From NCBI GenBank assembly GCA_034401795.1, contig CM067369.1:85383129-85447128 (forward strand): a DNA stretch of 64,000 nucleotides. Direction: 5' to 3'. The position numbers and the translations under genes were made by a program. The first letter of the stretch is position 1. Each line of letters opens with the position of its first letter. This DNA comes from Chaetoderma sp. LZ-2023a (taxonomy: Eukaryota; Mollusca; Caudofoveata; Chaetodermatida; Chaetodermatidae). The notes below the pieces were generated by a model that was given only the letters and a program-made list of their open reading frames with translations, was not told where the DNA came from and ran no database searches. This document shows positions 19,142 to 29,000 of this stretch, piece by piece.

Positions 19142-19636
19142 ATGGGTACACATGAATGTAGGTAATGATGGGTACACATGAATGTAGCTAATGATGGGTA
19201 CACATGAATGTAGGTAATGATGGGTACACATGAATGTAGCTAATGATGGGTACACATGAATGTAGCTAATGATGGGTACACATGAATGTAGCTAATGATG
19301 GGTACACATGAATGTAGCTAATGATGGGTACACATGAATGTAGCTAATGATGGGTACACATGAATGTAGCTAATGATGGGTACACATGAATGTAGCTAAT
19401 GATGGGTACACATGAATGTAGCTAATGATGGGTACACATGAATGTAGCTAATGATGGGTACACATGAATGTAGCTAATGATGGGCACACATGAATGTAGC
19501 TAATGATGGGTACATATGAATGTAGCTAATGATGGGTACACATGAATGTAGCTAATGATGGGTACACATGAATGTAGCTAATGATGGGTACACATGAATG
19601 TAGCTAATGATGGGTACACATGAATGTAGCTAATGA
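19142..19636. repeat. Minisatellite, 26-bp unit, about 19 copies
   Basis: Unit ATGATGGGTACACATGAATG followed by TAGCTA. Copies are almost identical. Two near the start carry GTAGG instead of GTAGC, one has GGGCAC and one ACATATG. Such homogeneity points to recent expansion or ongoing copy-number change. Confidence 0.95.
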
Positions 19637-20045
19637 ATTTTCATTAATGTTGCGTTTTCCAACACTGGACAAACCGATACACAAGTCGAGTCCGGCATAT
19701 ATGAAAATTTGCCATCTTAATGGAATGTTGATGGCTGTACACGGTTGATAGATGGTGGCAAATCAAATTCCTCCATTGAAATCTACGGGCTTCCACTAGT
19801 GGAAGTACGGGAGTACTATACTCCCAAAGTTCATATTTGGACTCCCAAAAACCATACCAAGGAACTATTTTTTGGCCATGACATCTCTAAAAACAAATTT
19901 TAAGCAAATTACATGCATGTGAACCATTGTGGACTTCAATGTTTCTTTCTTGGACTCCCAATAATATTACCCAGGAAGTCCCAGACTTAATGTGTTTACA
20001 AATTAGTGCAAGCCCTATATAATGATGAGTGATAATGTAATAAAT
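19637..20045. other. Spacer without a recognised gene
   Basis: No open frame of note. Contains a short local duplication (ACTCCCAAAGTTC / ACTCCCAAAAACC / ACTCCCAATAAT) around 19835-19965 and nothing else I can name. Confidence 0.35.
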
Positions 20046-20205
20046 GGTGCTCAATTTTCTCTTGTAGAAAATGTCTATTTGCAGACCAAGAGAAGACTAC
20101 TTTTGAAAATTTATCACTGGAATAACTGGCTCAGTTATCTAGCCAGTCATTAAAGCATTGTCAAAAATAGTCTTCGCTTGGTCTGCAAACGGAAATTTTT
20201 CAAGA
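20046..20205. repeat. Foldback MITE family B, copy
   Basis: Arms AAATGTCTATTTGCAGACC and GGTCTGCAAACGGAAATTTT flank an imperfect palindrome centred near 20130 (GGCTCAGTTATCTAGCCAG). More diverged than the next copy. Confidence 0.7.
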
Positions 20206-20284
20206 CCAGTGCAAAATCTGTTTGGGTTAGCCCAAGTGTTAACACTAACACTCATATCAGCCAAAAATGGCTTCTGCACTGGTC

Positions 20285-20440
20285 TTGAGAAATGGCCATT
20301 TGCAGACTAAAAGAGAAGACTATTTTTGAAGATTTAACACTGGAATGACTGGCTCGGTTATCGAGCCAGTCATTCCAGTGTTAAATCTTCAAAAATAGTC
20401 TTCTCTTGGTCTTCAAATTGACATTTTCTTGGACAAATTC
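20285..20440. repeat. Foldback MITE family B, best-preserved hairpin
   Basis: Starting from AATGGCCATTTGCAGACTAA, the left arm (AGAGAAGACTATTTTTGAAG, ATTTAACACTGGAATGACTG) is mirrored almost base for base after the pivot GGCTCGGTTATCGAGCC at about 20350-20366. Transcription would give a long, nearly perfect hairpin. The outer context CCAAAAATGGCTTCTGCACT... belongs to the full MITE. Confidence 0.85.
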
Positions 20441-20760
20441 AAGTGTTAACGGGTAAGGAGACACCAGGCTAAGAGCAAAAATCTAATGTTGACAATACAA
20501 CTTTGTCCCATGGTCACAATGCCCTAGAACTAATGACCTCAATGTCATTCTACTTCCTTCTCCTCACTACATAGATCATTGTACATGTTGGGTATGTCAT
20601 ATCTTCAAGTTTGCTTCCAATAAGAAATGCTAAAAGACAAAGCGATGTGGAGCTAGATTAAAAAACTTCAAAATGCTCCCACCATTGGAAAATGTGATAT
20701 GTTTTCATTTCTGCCTCGCAGGCGATTATCCAAAACTAAAACAGTTGACTCTTGTAGACA
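20441..20760. other. Intergenic sequence downstream of EIF3I
   Basis: No open frame of note. Near 20712-20724 a short TCTGCCTCGCAGGCGA motif resembles a family-D end. The region lies just 3' of the EIF3I polyadenylation signal. Confidence 0.4.
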
Positions 20761-20766
20761 TTTATT
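20761..20766 (-). terminator. EIF3I: Polyadenylation signal of EIF3I
   Basis: AATAAA on the minus strand, about 70 bases past the EIF3I stop codon. It is the first canonical hexamer downstream of the stop. No cleavage site is known. Confidence 0.6.
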
Positions 20767-20835
20767 TCACTTAGTATTGTTAAGACAGGCATCCACAGGA
20801 TGGACATTCACTATAGCTGGCAAACTCCAGATTAT

Positions 20836-20917
20836 TTAATAATCAAGTTCAAATTCGAAATATGGGTCGTCAAAATAGTGTACTCGTACATATCCATCTT
20901 CTCCGCCACTGCTGTAG
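20836..20917 (-). CDS. EIF3I: EIF3I last exon (eIF3 subunit i, C-terminus)
   Basis: Encodes SYSSGGEDGYVRVHYFD, then the conserved end PYFEFELDY and stop TAA (20838-20836). The acceptor TTTATTTCAG precedes it. The first codon is split with the exon at 21917-22083. This is the seventh-blade end of the WD40 propeller of translation initiation factor eIF3 subunit i, a cytosolic component of the 43S preinitiation complex. The phase fit and near identity to animal eIF3i make it certain. Confidence 0.95.
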
Positions 20918-21492
20918 CTGAAATAAAAAACGTAAAACATGATAACCTTTAATGGTAACAAATTGGTCAAGGATTGTAGGCCAAGAGAAGACCATTTTTT
21001 AAAACAAATAAATGAAAGCAATTGTATTCCAGAGAAAGCACACGGTCAAATAGCATGTATTTACTGATAGAATTTCATAGACCTTGTACCACCAAAGCCA
21101 TGTTCCAAAGTTGAAACCAATCTGATGGGAAACTTTGAAGATTCAGATCAGAATGTACTTTTCCAATTTTCATAGACTGTATCATACCAAGAGCCAGGTA
21201 CCAAATCTAATGTCAATCCACTTGTAGTTTTTTTGGTGGAAAGCTCGGGATATAGATATCTTCCATTGCATGCTATTATAACGAAAACAAAGACCATGCA
21301 TAATATCTGAATCAGAATTTAATGAAGCATTGTCATACCAGTCTTACCAAATAGTTAATTTTATAAAGTCAAGCTAATTGTAACCTTTTGAGAAAGTTGG
21401 ACTCTGGATCTGTCATCACGTTTCATTATAAAGAAAATATTCTGGATCAGAATTCACTTTAGAGATTCATAGCGCATGTCATACCAAAGCAG

Positions 21493-21842
21493 TATACTAA
21501 TGGATGATTCCAGTTTATCCATCAATCATATGATGTTATAATCGCGTAGGTGGACGTCATAATCAATTACATCATGAATGCTAAATTCGCTTAATTGCCA
21601 ATGGACTATGTGTTGCTGTACAAATTGTATGTCTTTACTATTTAATAAACATGCTGTTGAATATTTTGAAACTAATTTAACTGGATGCTGTTGCTGCTAT
21701 AGGCCAACAGCTTACCTGTAGTTTTCTGGAAATTGAGTTTCAGAGTGCAGTGATCGATCGATCCCAACATGGGCAAGCATAGGTGGAGGTTATCTAGAGA
21801 TGGGCAAGGCATAGCTCAGCTGAATCTGGACTCCTGCATCGG
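21493..21842. repeat. Foldback MITE family A, copy 3, in an EIF3I intron
   Basis: Begins GATTCCAGTTTATCCATC, carries CAATCATATGATGTTATAAT, TGAATATTTTGAAACTAATT and the inverted marker segment ATCGATCGATCCCAACATGG, and ends near AGCTGAATCTGGACTCC. It lies within the 999-bp last intron of EIF3I (20918-21916). The central palindrome is only half preserved. Confidence 0.7.
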
Positions 21843-21916
21843 ATTGTAACATTTGAGGTCTGGGATACAGAGGGATCATCCCAGTAGCATACCTTGCTAC
21901 TGTATACCATACTAAC

Positions 21917-22083
21917 CTTTTACCATCTGGATGGAATGACACACTGTTAATTGGTCCAAAGTGACCCTTTATTCTGCCAAACTCCTCTTCAAATACTAAG
22001 TGATAAAATCTAGCATCAAACTTTCCTGTCCTAGCTGATGTGGTTGTAACATCCATTGCCTCCTGTCCACCACCAAGAACAAC
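21917..22083 (-). CDS. EIF3I: EIF3I exon (WD40 blades 6-7)
   Basis: Starts [17 protein letters not shown], continues [19 protein letters not shown] and [11 protein letters not shown], and ends two bases into a Ser codon completed by the last exon. The acceptor is CTTTCAG and the donor [22 protein letters not shown] and EEEFGR(I/V)KGHFGPINS are signature strings of eIF3i in all animals. Codon phase joins the previous exon exactly (KEH|VVLGGG). Confidence 0.97.
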
Positions 22084-22239
22084 CTGAAAGCATGAAAACC
22101 AAAATACATCATGAACTATGACATTAGATTTCAAACACCTAGATGGATAGGTGCCTTCGGGATAGAAATTACTGAGTGGTTCGTTAACCTGTTCTTTAAC
22201 CATTACAGACTCAAAATGACATTCTTTATAATGTAAGAA

Positions 22240-22320
22240 ATATGCTGCTGAATATTTTGAAACGAATATGGCTGGGAGCAGTTACTGTCATCAAATTAGT
22301 TTCAAAATAATGAACAGCTT
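22240..22320. repeat. Foldback family A core fragment
   Basis: CTGAATATTTTGAAACGAAT and ATCAAATTAGTTTCAAAATA face each other about a short centre (GGGAGCAGTTACTGTC), giving the core palindrome only, without the flanking family-A segments. Lies in an EIF3I intron. Confidence 0.6.
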
Positions 22321-22650
22321 TCCTGTATTGCGTAGAACGCTTCTGTAAATTTTCATTGAAATCGGAATGAGCATAGTTGCGCTACATGATTCATAAACAC
22401 CCTTAACCCAAAAACCATGAAAAAAAATTCAAAGTCCAAAGCTATGAAAAAGCAGGAGAAATTGTCCAAAATGAAATTGGTAATGATGCACATAGAACCA
22501 TTGCATAGCATATAATGCTGCTGTAAAATTTTGAATAAGTTGATTTAAAAACCTTAACCAAAAGTTCACAAATGACGGACATCATGGCCGCCGCCACCAG
22601 AATTAGTAATCCCTGTCTCGCTTTCTGCTTCGCAGGCGAGACAAAAATAA
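22321..22650. repeat. Repeat family D fragment
   Basis: Shares with 14882-16138 the strings GTAATGATGCA, GCATAGCATATAATGCTG-like, CTTAACCAAAA and CACAAATGACGG...GCCGCCACC, and ends with a short palindrome, TCTCGCTTTCTGCTTCGCAG followed by GCGAGAC. That palindrome probably marks the true family-D end. Confidence 0.55.
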
Positions 22651-23472
22651 GGATTATAGGGCTAAATCAGTAAACTATAGAGGAAAGTAGGGGAAGCATA
22701 AAAACCTAGGGAGATATAGGGACAGTGGGAGCCCTCCAATTCATCCAGAACCAAGACAAGTCATCCAGTTGCAACTTAAGTAGGTTTGTCAGAAATGCCA
22801 AGACTTTGACAGACCAACAGAAGTCATTAAGCTGTCAAAGAAAACCAAAATCTGCATGCATGCATGCAATGAGATAAAAGTGCCTCTTCATGCTGCTTTA
22901 GTAACGTGTGTGCGTGTGTGCATGCGTGCGTGTGTGCCTGTATGCATGACAAATATATAGTATTTAAACTGTTCCAAACAAGAATCACTAAGATTGAAAT
23001 GTCTCGCCTCTCTTCTTTTTCACCTTGACCATGTCACCTTGATGTCATCATGCTGCTTCCTAATGTTATAGGTAACCATGTATCCAAATTTAGTTCCATT
23101 AGGATTAACCAATCCTGAAATATAAATGATATGCTAATTGAAACGCTTAACGTTGGAAAAGCATAGGTCAAATAGCAAGGTCAGAATGACCTTTGATCAA
23201 ATCACCTGACCATCATAATGCTGGCTCCTTATGGATTAGACAACCTGGTATCCAAGTTTGGTTCCAGTAGGCTTAAGCAATCCTCCTGAAAGTTCTAGCT
23301 GCCTAAGCAAAGACATTTACTCAAGTCGTTTTCAAAGTAATGAACAAGTTATATATTTAGCTTCAAGGAAGCCGCCTTGAGAATTCAGAAAGACATATAT
23401 ATTATATATATATATTACACTTTAAACAGTCCTTATGTAAAGGATGGTGTAAGAGTACCACTCCGTACTCAC

Positions 23473-23562
23473 ATGTTCCTTGAGCGGTGATATAGAAGCC
23501 GAATTAACAGGTCGCTCTGTTTTATATGTCTTCATAAGTTTTAATGTCTCTGTGTCATAGAG
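23473..23562 (-). CDS. EIF3I: EIF3I exon
   Basis: Thirty codons in phase 0: [17 protein letters not shown] then [13 protein letters not shown]. The acceptor is a CAG preceded by CATTTT, the donor GTGAGT. The RPVNSA motif and following SP are conserved in eIF3i. It sits between the NTAK end of the upstream exon and the VVLGGG start of the next. Confidence 0.96.
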
Positions 23563-23615
23563 CTGAAAATGAGGCAAATCAAATCACTGGTTAGACGCGA
23601 GAGTGAATCATCAGC

Positions 23616-23780
23616 TGTGATTACAAGTGCTGTTTCTATACATACTAGCTGCTCATTCTGTGATTATAAGTGCTGTTTCTATACATACTAGCTGCTCATT
23701 CTGTGATTATAAGTGCTGTTTCTATACATACTAGCTGCTCATTCTGAGCCGGATCAATGCTCATTCTGAGCCGGATCAAT
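23616..23780. repeat. Short tandem duplications beside an EIF3I exon
   Basis: A 43-bp unit (TGTGATTATAAGTGCTGTTT, then CTATACATACTAGCTGCTCATTC) occurs three times, followed by two copies of a 22-bp unit (TGCTCATTCTGAGCCGGATC). They lie within 60-220 bp of the exon's acceptor, in the large intron. Recent slippage-type expansion. Confidence 0.85.
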
Positions 23781-23964
23781 GTAGTTTTCAAATTCTTTTT
23801 AAATGCTTTAACCCTTTAATGGTCAAAATTGTTTTTAAAAATTTTAATATTTACTCACTGTTCATTTGCAGGACAAGATTATTTTTTAAGGAAGGGAAAA
23901 GGGAAATAACAAATGATGTTTATTGGTAATTTCATACAATATTAAATAGATTACCATCGGTAAA

Positions 23965-26900
23965 CAAGAGGCCCAAGGGGCTTATATTGCTCACTTGGAC
24001 CATAGGCATTTCAACTCGAATGGTCATTAACAATAAGTAGAACTCTAATGAGTTGAGCAGACTTGTAACAAGAAAACAGAGGCCATGTTTCTTTATGTAT
24101 CAACTTCTCTTGAACAAACTTTAATGGCCCTTAGTCATCAATATCATATCTTCCAAATTTCTGTCCAATCTGTTCAGCCGCTCTGGAGACGAAGTCGCTT
24201 TCATGAAAACCAGGCCATCCAAGATGGCCGCCCAAACATTTGGCCAATCAAGTTCCCTTGAACAAACTTGGTTCAGCTTGTGTCCTAAATGATATTTTAT
24301 GAGTCTTGAATCAATCGCTCAAACAGTTCTGGTGAAGATTTTTTAAAGACATTTCTAACAAGAGGCCCAAGGGCCTGTGGCGCTCACCTGGACCATTAGC
24401 ATTTGAACAATTTGCATTTCAGGCCAGATGAGCTAAAAATCAACCAAAATCCAAGATGGCCACCGGCCAAATTGGCCGATCGGGTTCCTTGGAACAAACT
24501 TGAATCTCTATAACCTAAGGATTGTTCCTGCCAAATATAATTGAAATCGTGTGGTTCTCAAGAAGACATTTTAAATTTCCCATTGCTTTAGTATGGGAGC
24601 TTTTGGTGGGAAAATGATCCAAGATGTCCGCCAACCCGTTTATCTGACAGTTTCGAAAATAGCAAATTTAAGATCAGAATAAAAAAATAAAATATGACCG
24701 CGAAACACACTACTTTTTGATTGGCCCACGGCGACCATTTTTTTGACGGATCAATTTGCCTTGGAAAAATTTAATTGCCCTTAGTCCCTAATCATATCTC
24801 CCAGATTTCGACCACGATCCCTTCAGCGGTTCTTGACAAGAAGTCGTTTTCGCAAAAACTAGGTCATCCAAGATGGCCGCCAAACATTTCGGAGAATCAA
24901 GTTCACAAGTAAACAAACTGCGTTCAGTTCCTGCCCTAGATCATATTTCATGAGTTTTGAACCGATTGCATAAATGGTTTTGGAGAAGATTGTTAAAGAC
25001 GTTTCTAAAAATCGGCCAAAATCCAAGTTGGCCGCTGACCCAATTGGCCGATCGGCTTCATTTGAACAAACTTGAATCTTTATGCCATACGGATGCTAAC
25101 TCCCAAGCATAATTGAAATTGGCCCAGTAGTTCTCGAGAAGACATTAAAAATTTCTCATTGCTTTAGTACCTGTATGGGAGCTTTTGGCGGGAAAACGAT
25201 CCTAGATAGCCGCCAAACCATTTATCCGACAGTTTGGAAAATTGCTAATTTGAGATCAGAATGCCCAAAAACATATATAAAACCAATTTCGGCCTCAAAT
25301 ATGGCTGCCAAACACGCTATATTTTGATTGGCCCCATTGCGGCTATTTTTTTTGACAGATCAACTTCCTTTGAACAAACTTTAATGGCCCTTAGTCCCTA
25401 ATCATATCTGCCAAATTTCATCCCGATCCCTTCAGCGGTTCTGGAGAAGTGGTTTTCGATAAAACTAGGTCAACCAAGATGGCTGCTGAACCATTTGACC
25501 AATCAAGTTCCCTTGAACAAAGTTGGTTCAGCTCTTGCCCTAGATCATATTTCATGAGGTTTGCATCAATCCCCCAAAGCGGTTTCGGAGATTTTGACGT
25601 TTCAAAAAATTGCCCGATATCCAAGATGGCCACCGGCCCAATTGGCCAATCGGCTTCGTTTGAAAAAAGCTTGAATCTCTACCCTAAGGATGCTTTCTGC
25701 CAAATATAAATGAAATCGGTCCAGTAGTTCTCGAGAAGATATTTTAAATTTCACATTGCTTTAGTATGGGAGCATTTGGCAGGAAAATGATCCAAGATGG
25801 CCGCCAAACCGTTTATCCGAGTTGTTGGAAAATTGCAAATTTGAGATCAGAATACCCAAAAACACATATAAAACTCATTTCGACCTCAAATTTCATCAAA
25901 TAAAAAATCCAATATGGCCACCAAACATGCTACATGTTGATTGGCCCACTGCAGCCATGTTTTTTGACGGATCAACTTCCCTTGAACAAAATTTAATGGC
26001 CCTTAGTCCCTAATCGTATCTGCCAAATTTCGGCCCGATTCCTTTAGCGGTTCTGAAGTCGTTTTTGCTAAAACTAGGTAAAGCAAGATGGCTGCCGAAC
26101 CATTTGCCCAACCAAGTTCCCTTGAACAAACTTGGTTAAGCTCTTCTCCTAGATGATATTTCATGACTTTTGAATCAATTCCCCAAGCCGTTTCAGAGAA
26201 GATTTTTAGATGTTTCTAAAAATTGACCAAAATCCAAGATTCCCATCAACCAAATCGGCTTGCTTTGAAGAAATTCGGATCCATAGGCCAAATATAATTG
26301 AAATCGGCCCAGTGAGTCTCGAGAACACATTTTAAATTTCCCAGTGTGGGAGTTTTTTGTGGGAAAAAGATCCAAGATGGACACAAAACCATTTATCGGA
26401 CAAATTTGAAATCAGAATACCCACAGAAAAATATATAAAACCAATTTCGGCCTCAAAACCCATCAAATAAAAAAATTCAATATGGCCGCCAAACACGCTA
26501 CATTTTGATTGGCCCATGGTGGCCATGTTTTTTTGACGGATCAACTTCCCTTGAACAAACTTTAATGGCACTTAGTCCCTAATCATATTTGCCAAATTTT
26601 GGCCCGATCCATCCAGCGGCTCTGGAGAAGTCGTTTTCGCGAAAACTAGGCCATCCAAGATGGCCGATGAACTATTTGCCCAATCCAGTTCCCTTGAACA
26701 AACTTGGTTCACCTCCTGCCCTAGATTATATTTCATGACTTGAATTGATCCCCCAAGCGATTTTCAGAGATTTTTTGTCATTTCTAAAAATAGGCCAAAA
26801 TCCAAGATGGCCATCGGCGAAATTGGGCGATCAGCTTCGTTTGAACAAACTGGAATCTCTATACCCTAAGGATGCTTCCTGCCAAATATAATTGAAATCG

Positions 26901-26992
26901 GCCCAGTGGTTCTTGAGAAGTTGTTTAAATGAAGTTGATGGAAGACGGACGGTCGCAATGGCTTAAACTCACTTTGCCTTTCAGGCCAGGTG
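23965..26992 (+). repeat. Repeat family C, long array with ~600-bp internal units
   Basis: Opens AACAAGAGGCCCAAGGGG...TTGCTCACTTGGACCATAGG and closes TTTCAGGCCAGGTGAAC near 26992. A second head (AAGAGGCCCAAGGGCCTGTG...CTCACCTGG) lies inside at 24360, so one copy is nested in or fused to another. The interior is ordered units in which AACAAACTTGGTTCAGCT-type markers recur near 24252, 24910, 25512, 26117 and 26695 (spacing about 580-660 bp). Every unit has one or more (A)AGATGGCCGCC strings. It fills a third of the 9-kb EIF3I intron. No coding frame seen. Confidence 0.75.
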
Positions 26993-27560
26993 AACTAATA
27001 ATGAAACACAGGAGATTCAGATGGCGATACAGTGGTACTGATTGCAATACATGAATTTGATCACAACAGGTAAACTCAACACCACAATCCATCTTACCAC
27101 CCCTACTGCGATCCCAACAACCTTTCCCCAAATTCCATTCTATCTCATCAAACCAACCCAAAAACAACAAAAAGGTACATTCTATGTCCATAATGTTCTA
27201 GAATTAAAATATTAAATTCTTCCACTTGTTTATTACTGTTCCTGTGTACGCACATACACACCCATGCACGTAAACACGTACTCAAGCACTTCCTCTTGCC
27301 ACACACTGACATCAATCAATCACCTCTGATGAGCATAGACACAATTTAACGGTCATGAGTCATGATCAAAGGATAGGGATATTACACACTTTCATGCATA
27401 GAAAGTTGCAATTTATATAACTAGTGCAGTTGCTTACCAAGCTCCACACACGCTCAACTAATGCCAAGAACATTACTACACATTCATTCAATCTTGTCTA
27501 ACTTGCTCCAAACATAGGCATTTAACCATTTAACTCTCATATTAGCCAAAACCGGCCTCT
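26993..27560. other. Intronic sequence, nothing recognised
   Basis: EIF3I intron sequence with short frames only and a CA-rich stretch (ACGCACATACACACCCATGC) near 27245-27265. Confidence 0.4.
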
Positions 27561-27720
27561 GCAGTGGTCTTGTGAAATGTCTATTTGCAGACCAAGAGAA
27601 GACTATTTTGGAATATTTATCACTGGAATGACTGGCTCGATAACCGAGCCAGTATTTCCAGTGATAAATTTTCAAAAATAATCTGTCTGCAAATGGGCAT
27701 TTTCTTTGAGAAAATTTAAA
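27561..27720. repeat. Foldback MITE family B, copy
   Basis: TTGTGAAATGTCTATTTGCAG opens, the arms mirror around GGCTCGATAACCGAGCC (about 27629-27645), and CTGCAAATGGGCATTTTC closes. The full element probably extends to the TTAACTCTC/GGGTTAAAG edges at about 27530 and 27747. Confidence 0.75.
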
Positions 27721-27839
27721 TATTTCAAAACAAATTCAAGGGTTAAAGGACATTTTTAATCACATTTAGATAAAGATTCCTAAAATTTTGTTAAAGAAAA
27801 TCTTGATCCCTTTAAGAACATTAACCCTTTTACTGTCCA

Positions 27840-27995
27840 AAACTGGCTTCTGCAGTGGTTTTGAGTAATGTCCATTTGCAGAGCAAGAGAACAGTTTTTG
27901 AAAATTTACCACTGCAATAACTGGCTCGATAACTGAGTCAGTCATTCTAGTGGTAAATTTAATTCTTTTCTTGGCCTGCAAATGGACATTCATTC
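27840..27995. repeat. Foldback MITE family B, copy
   Basis: AATGTCCATTTGCAGAGCAA opens, the pivot GGCTCGATAACTGAGTC lies near 27925, and GGCCTGCAAATGGACATTC closes. Edges resemble TTAACCCTTTTACTG...AAAAGGTCAAAG. Confidence 0.75.
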
Positions 27996-28137
27996 AGGAA
28001 ATTTTTTATTTCCATGACTATTAAAAGGTCAAAGAGCCTGCGCACACTAGCTGACCATCAACTATAGTTATGATGTAACAGCCTCAAACGTGGACACCTG
28101 CAGACATTAATGAGAAACTATCCATCACATCTCTATA

Positions 28138-28517
28138 AAGTAATGGAGGAATCCAGCTTTAGTGATGTCCCGCCTATCTCTAGCTAAGCTTTGCCCGTGT
28201 TGGGGTCGATCGATTTTTTGCACTCCGAATCTCAATTTCCAGAAAACTACAGGTAAGCTGTTGAAAGTTTTGAAACAAATTTGACTGGGTGCTGTTGCTA
28301 CCAATAGCAACAGGTTCCCTCCCCCCCATCATATTAGTTCAAAATATTCAAGAGCATGTTTATTAAATAGCAGACATACAATTCGTACAACGTGGCAGAC
28401 TATTGACCATTTAAGATGGACTAAATCAAGGCATTCATGACCTAATTGATTATGATGTCAGCCTACGCATAACATAGTTGATGACATATGATTGTTGGAT
28501 AAACTGGATACCTCAAT
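28138..28517. repeat. Foldback MITE family A, copy 4, most complete
   Basis: Termini GGAGGAATCCAGCTTTAG and GGATAAACTGGATACCTC are inverted repeats. Within are CCCGCCTATCTCTAGCTAAG, GGGGTCGATCGATTTTTTGC, the core TGAAAGTTTTGAAACAAATT...TTAGTTCAAAATATTCAAGA, and GATTATGATGTCAGCCTACG. It defines the family: a ~370-bp foldback element without coding capacity. Confidence 0.75.
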
Positions 28518-28799
28518 TGCTTCCCCTGCGAATAACTGTGTATTATGTTTTTGTATCCATTCCGGATATGTATGGATAACCTGACAGCTACTTTCTAGAC
28601 GGCAACATACATGTTGTAGACACAGCTTCAAACTTAGCTTCTATATAAAGCAAGTAACCATTATGAACTAGCATCTTTGACTCGATGAAAAGACTGATCA
28701 GCATTTAGGTGCGAATCACAATTCGAGAATTGCTACTAAGAAAGATCTACTATTCTATCAATTAGTCTACACTCCCACTATATGCTACTATTAACCCTT

Positions 28800-29000
28800 T
28801 AACACTCAAATACCCCAAACACAGCTTCTGTAGTGGTCCTGATACATGTCCATTTGTGGACCGAAAGACTATTTGTGAAAACTTGCCACTGGAATTACTG
28901 GCTCAATAACCGAAAACCAAAAATAATCTGTTGGTCTGCAAATGCACATTTTCCATGAGAAAATAGAAAGTTTTCTTGAACAAATTCAAGGGTTAAAAAT
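28800..29000. repeat. Foldback MITE family B, degenerate copy
   Basis: CATGTCCATTTGTGGACCG and GGTCTGCAAATGCACATTTTC mark the arms. The centre has lost one half of its stem. Edges AACCCTTTAACACTC and AGGGTTAAA match other copies. Confidence 0.6.

Noticed and set aside
19142-19636. CRISPR-like regularly repeated array
   Set aside because: Unit is 26 bp with no unique spacers, in an animal genome; it is a minisatellite.
20285-20440. Single microRNA gene
   Set aside because: The hairpin is one of many family-B copies with extended perfect arms, as expected for a foldback MITE.
21790-22203. 137-codon single-exon gene starting [10 protein letters not shown]
   Set aside because: Only the middle matches eIF3i; both sides are intron read-through beyond good splice sites.
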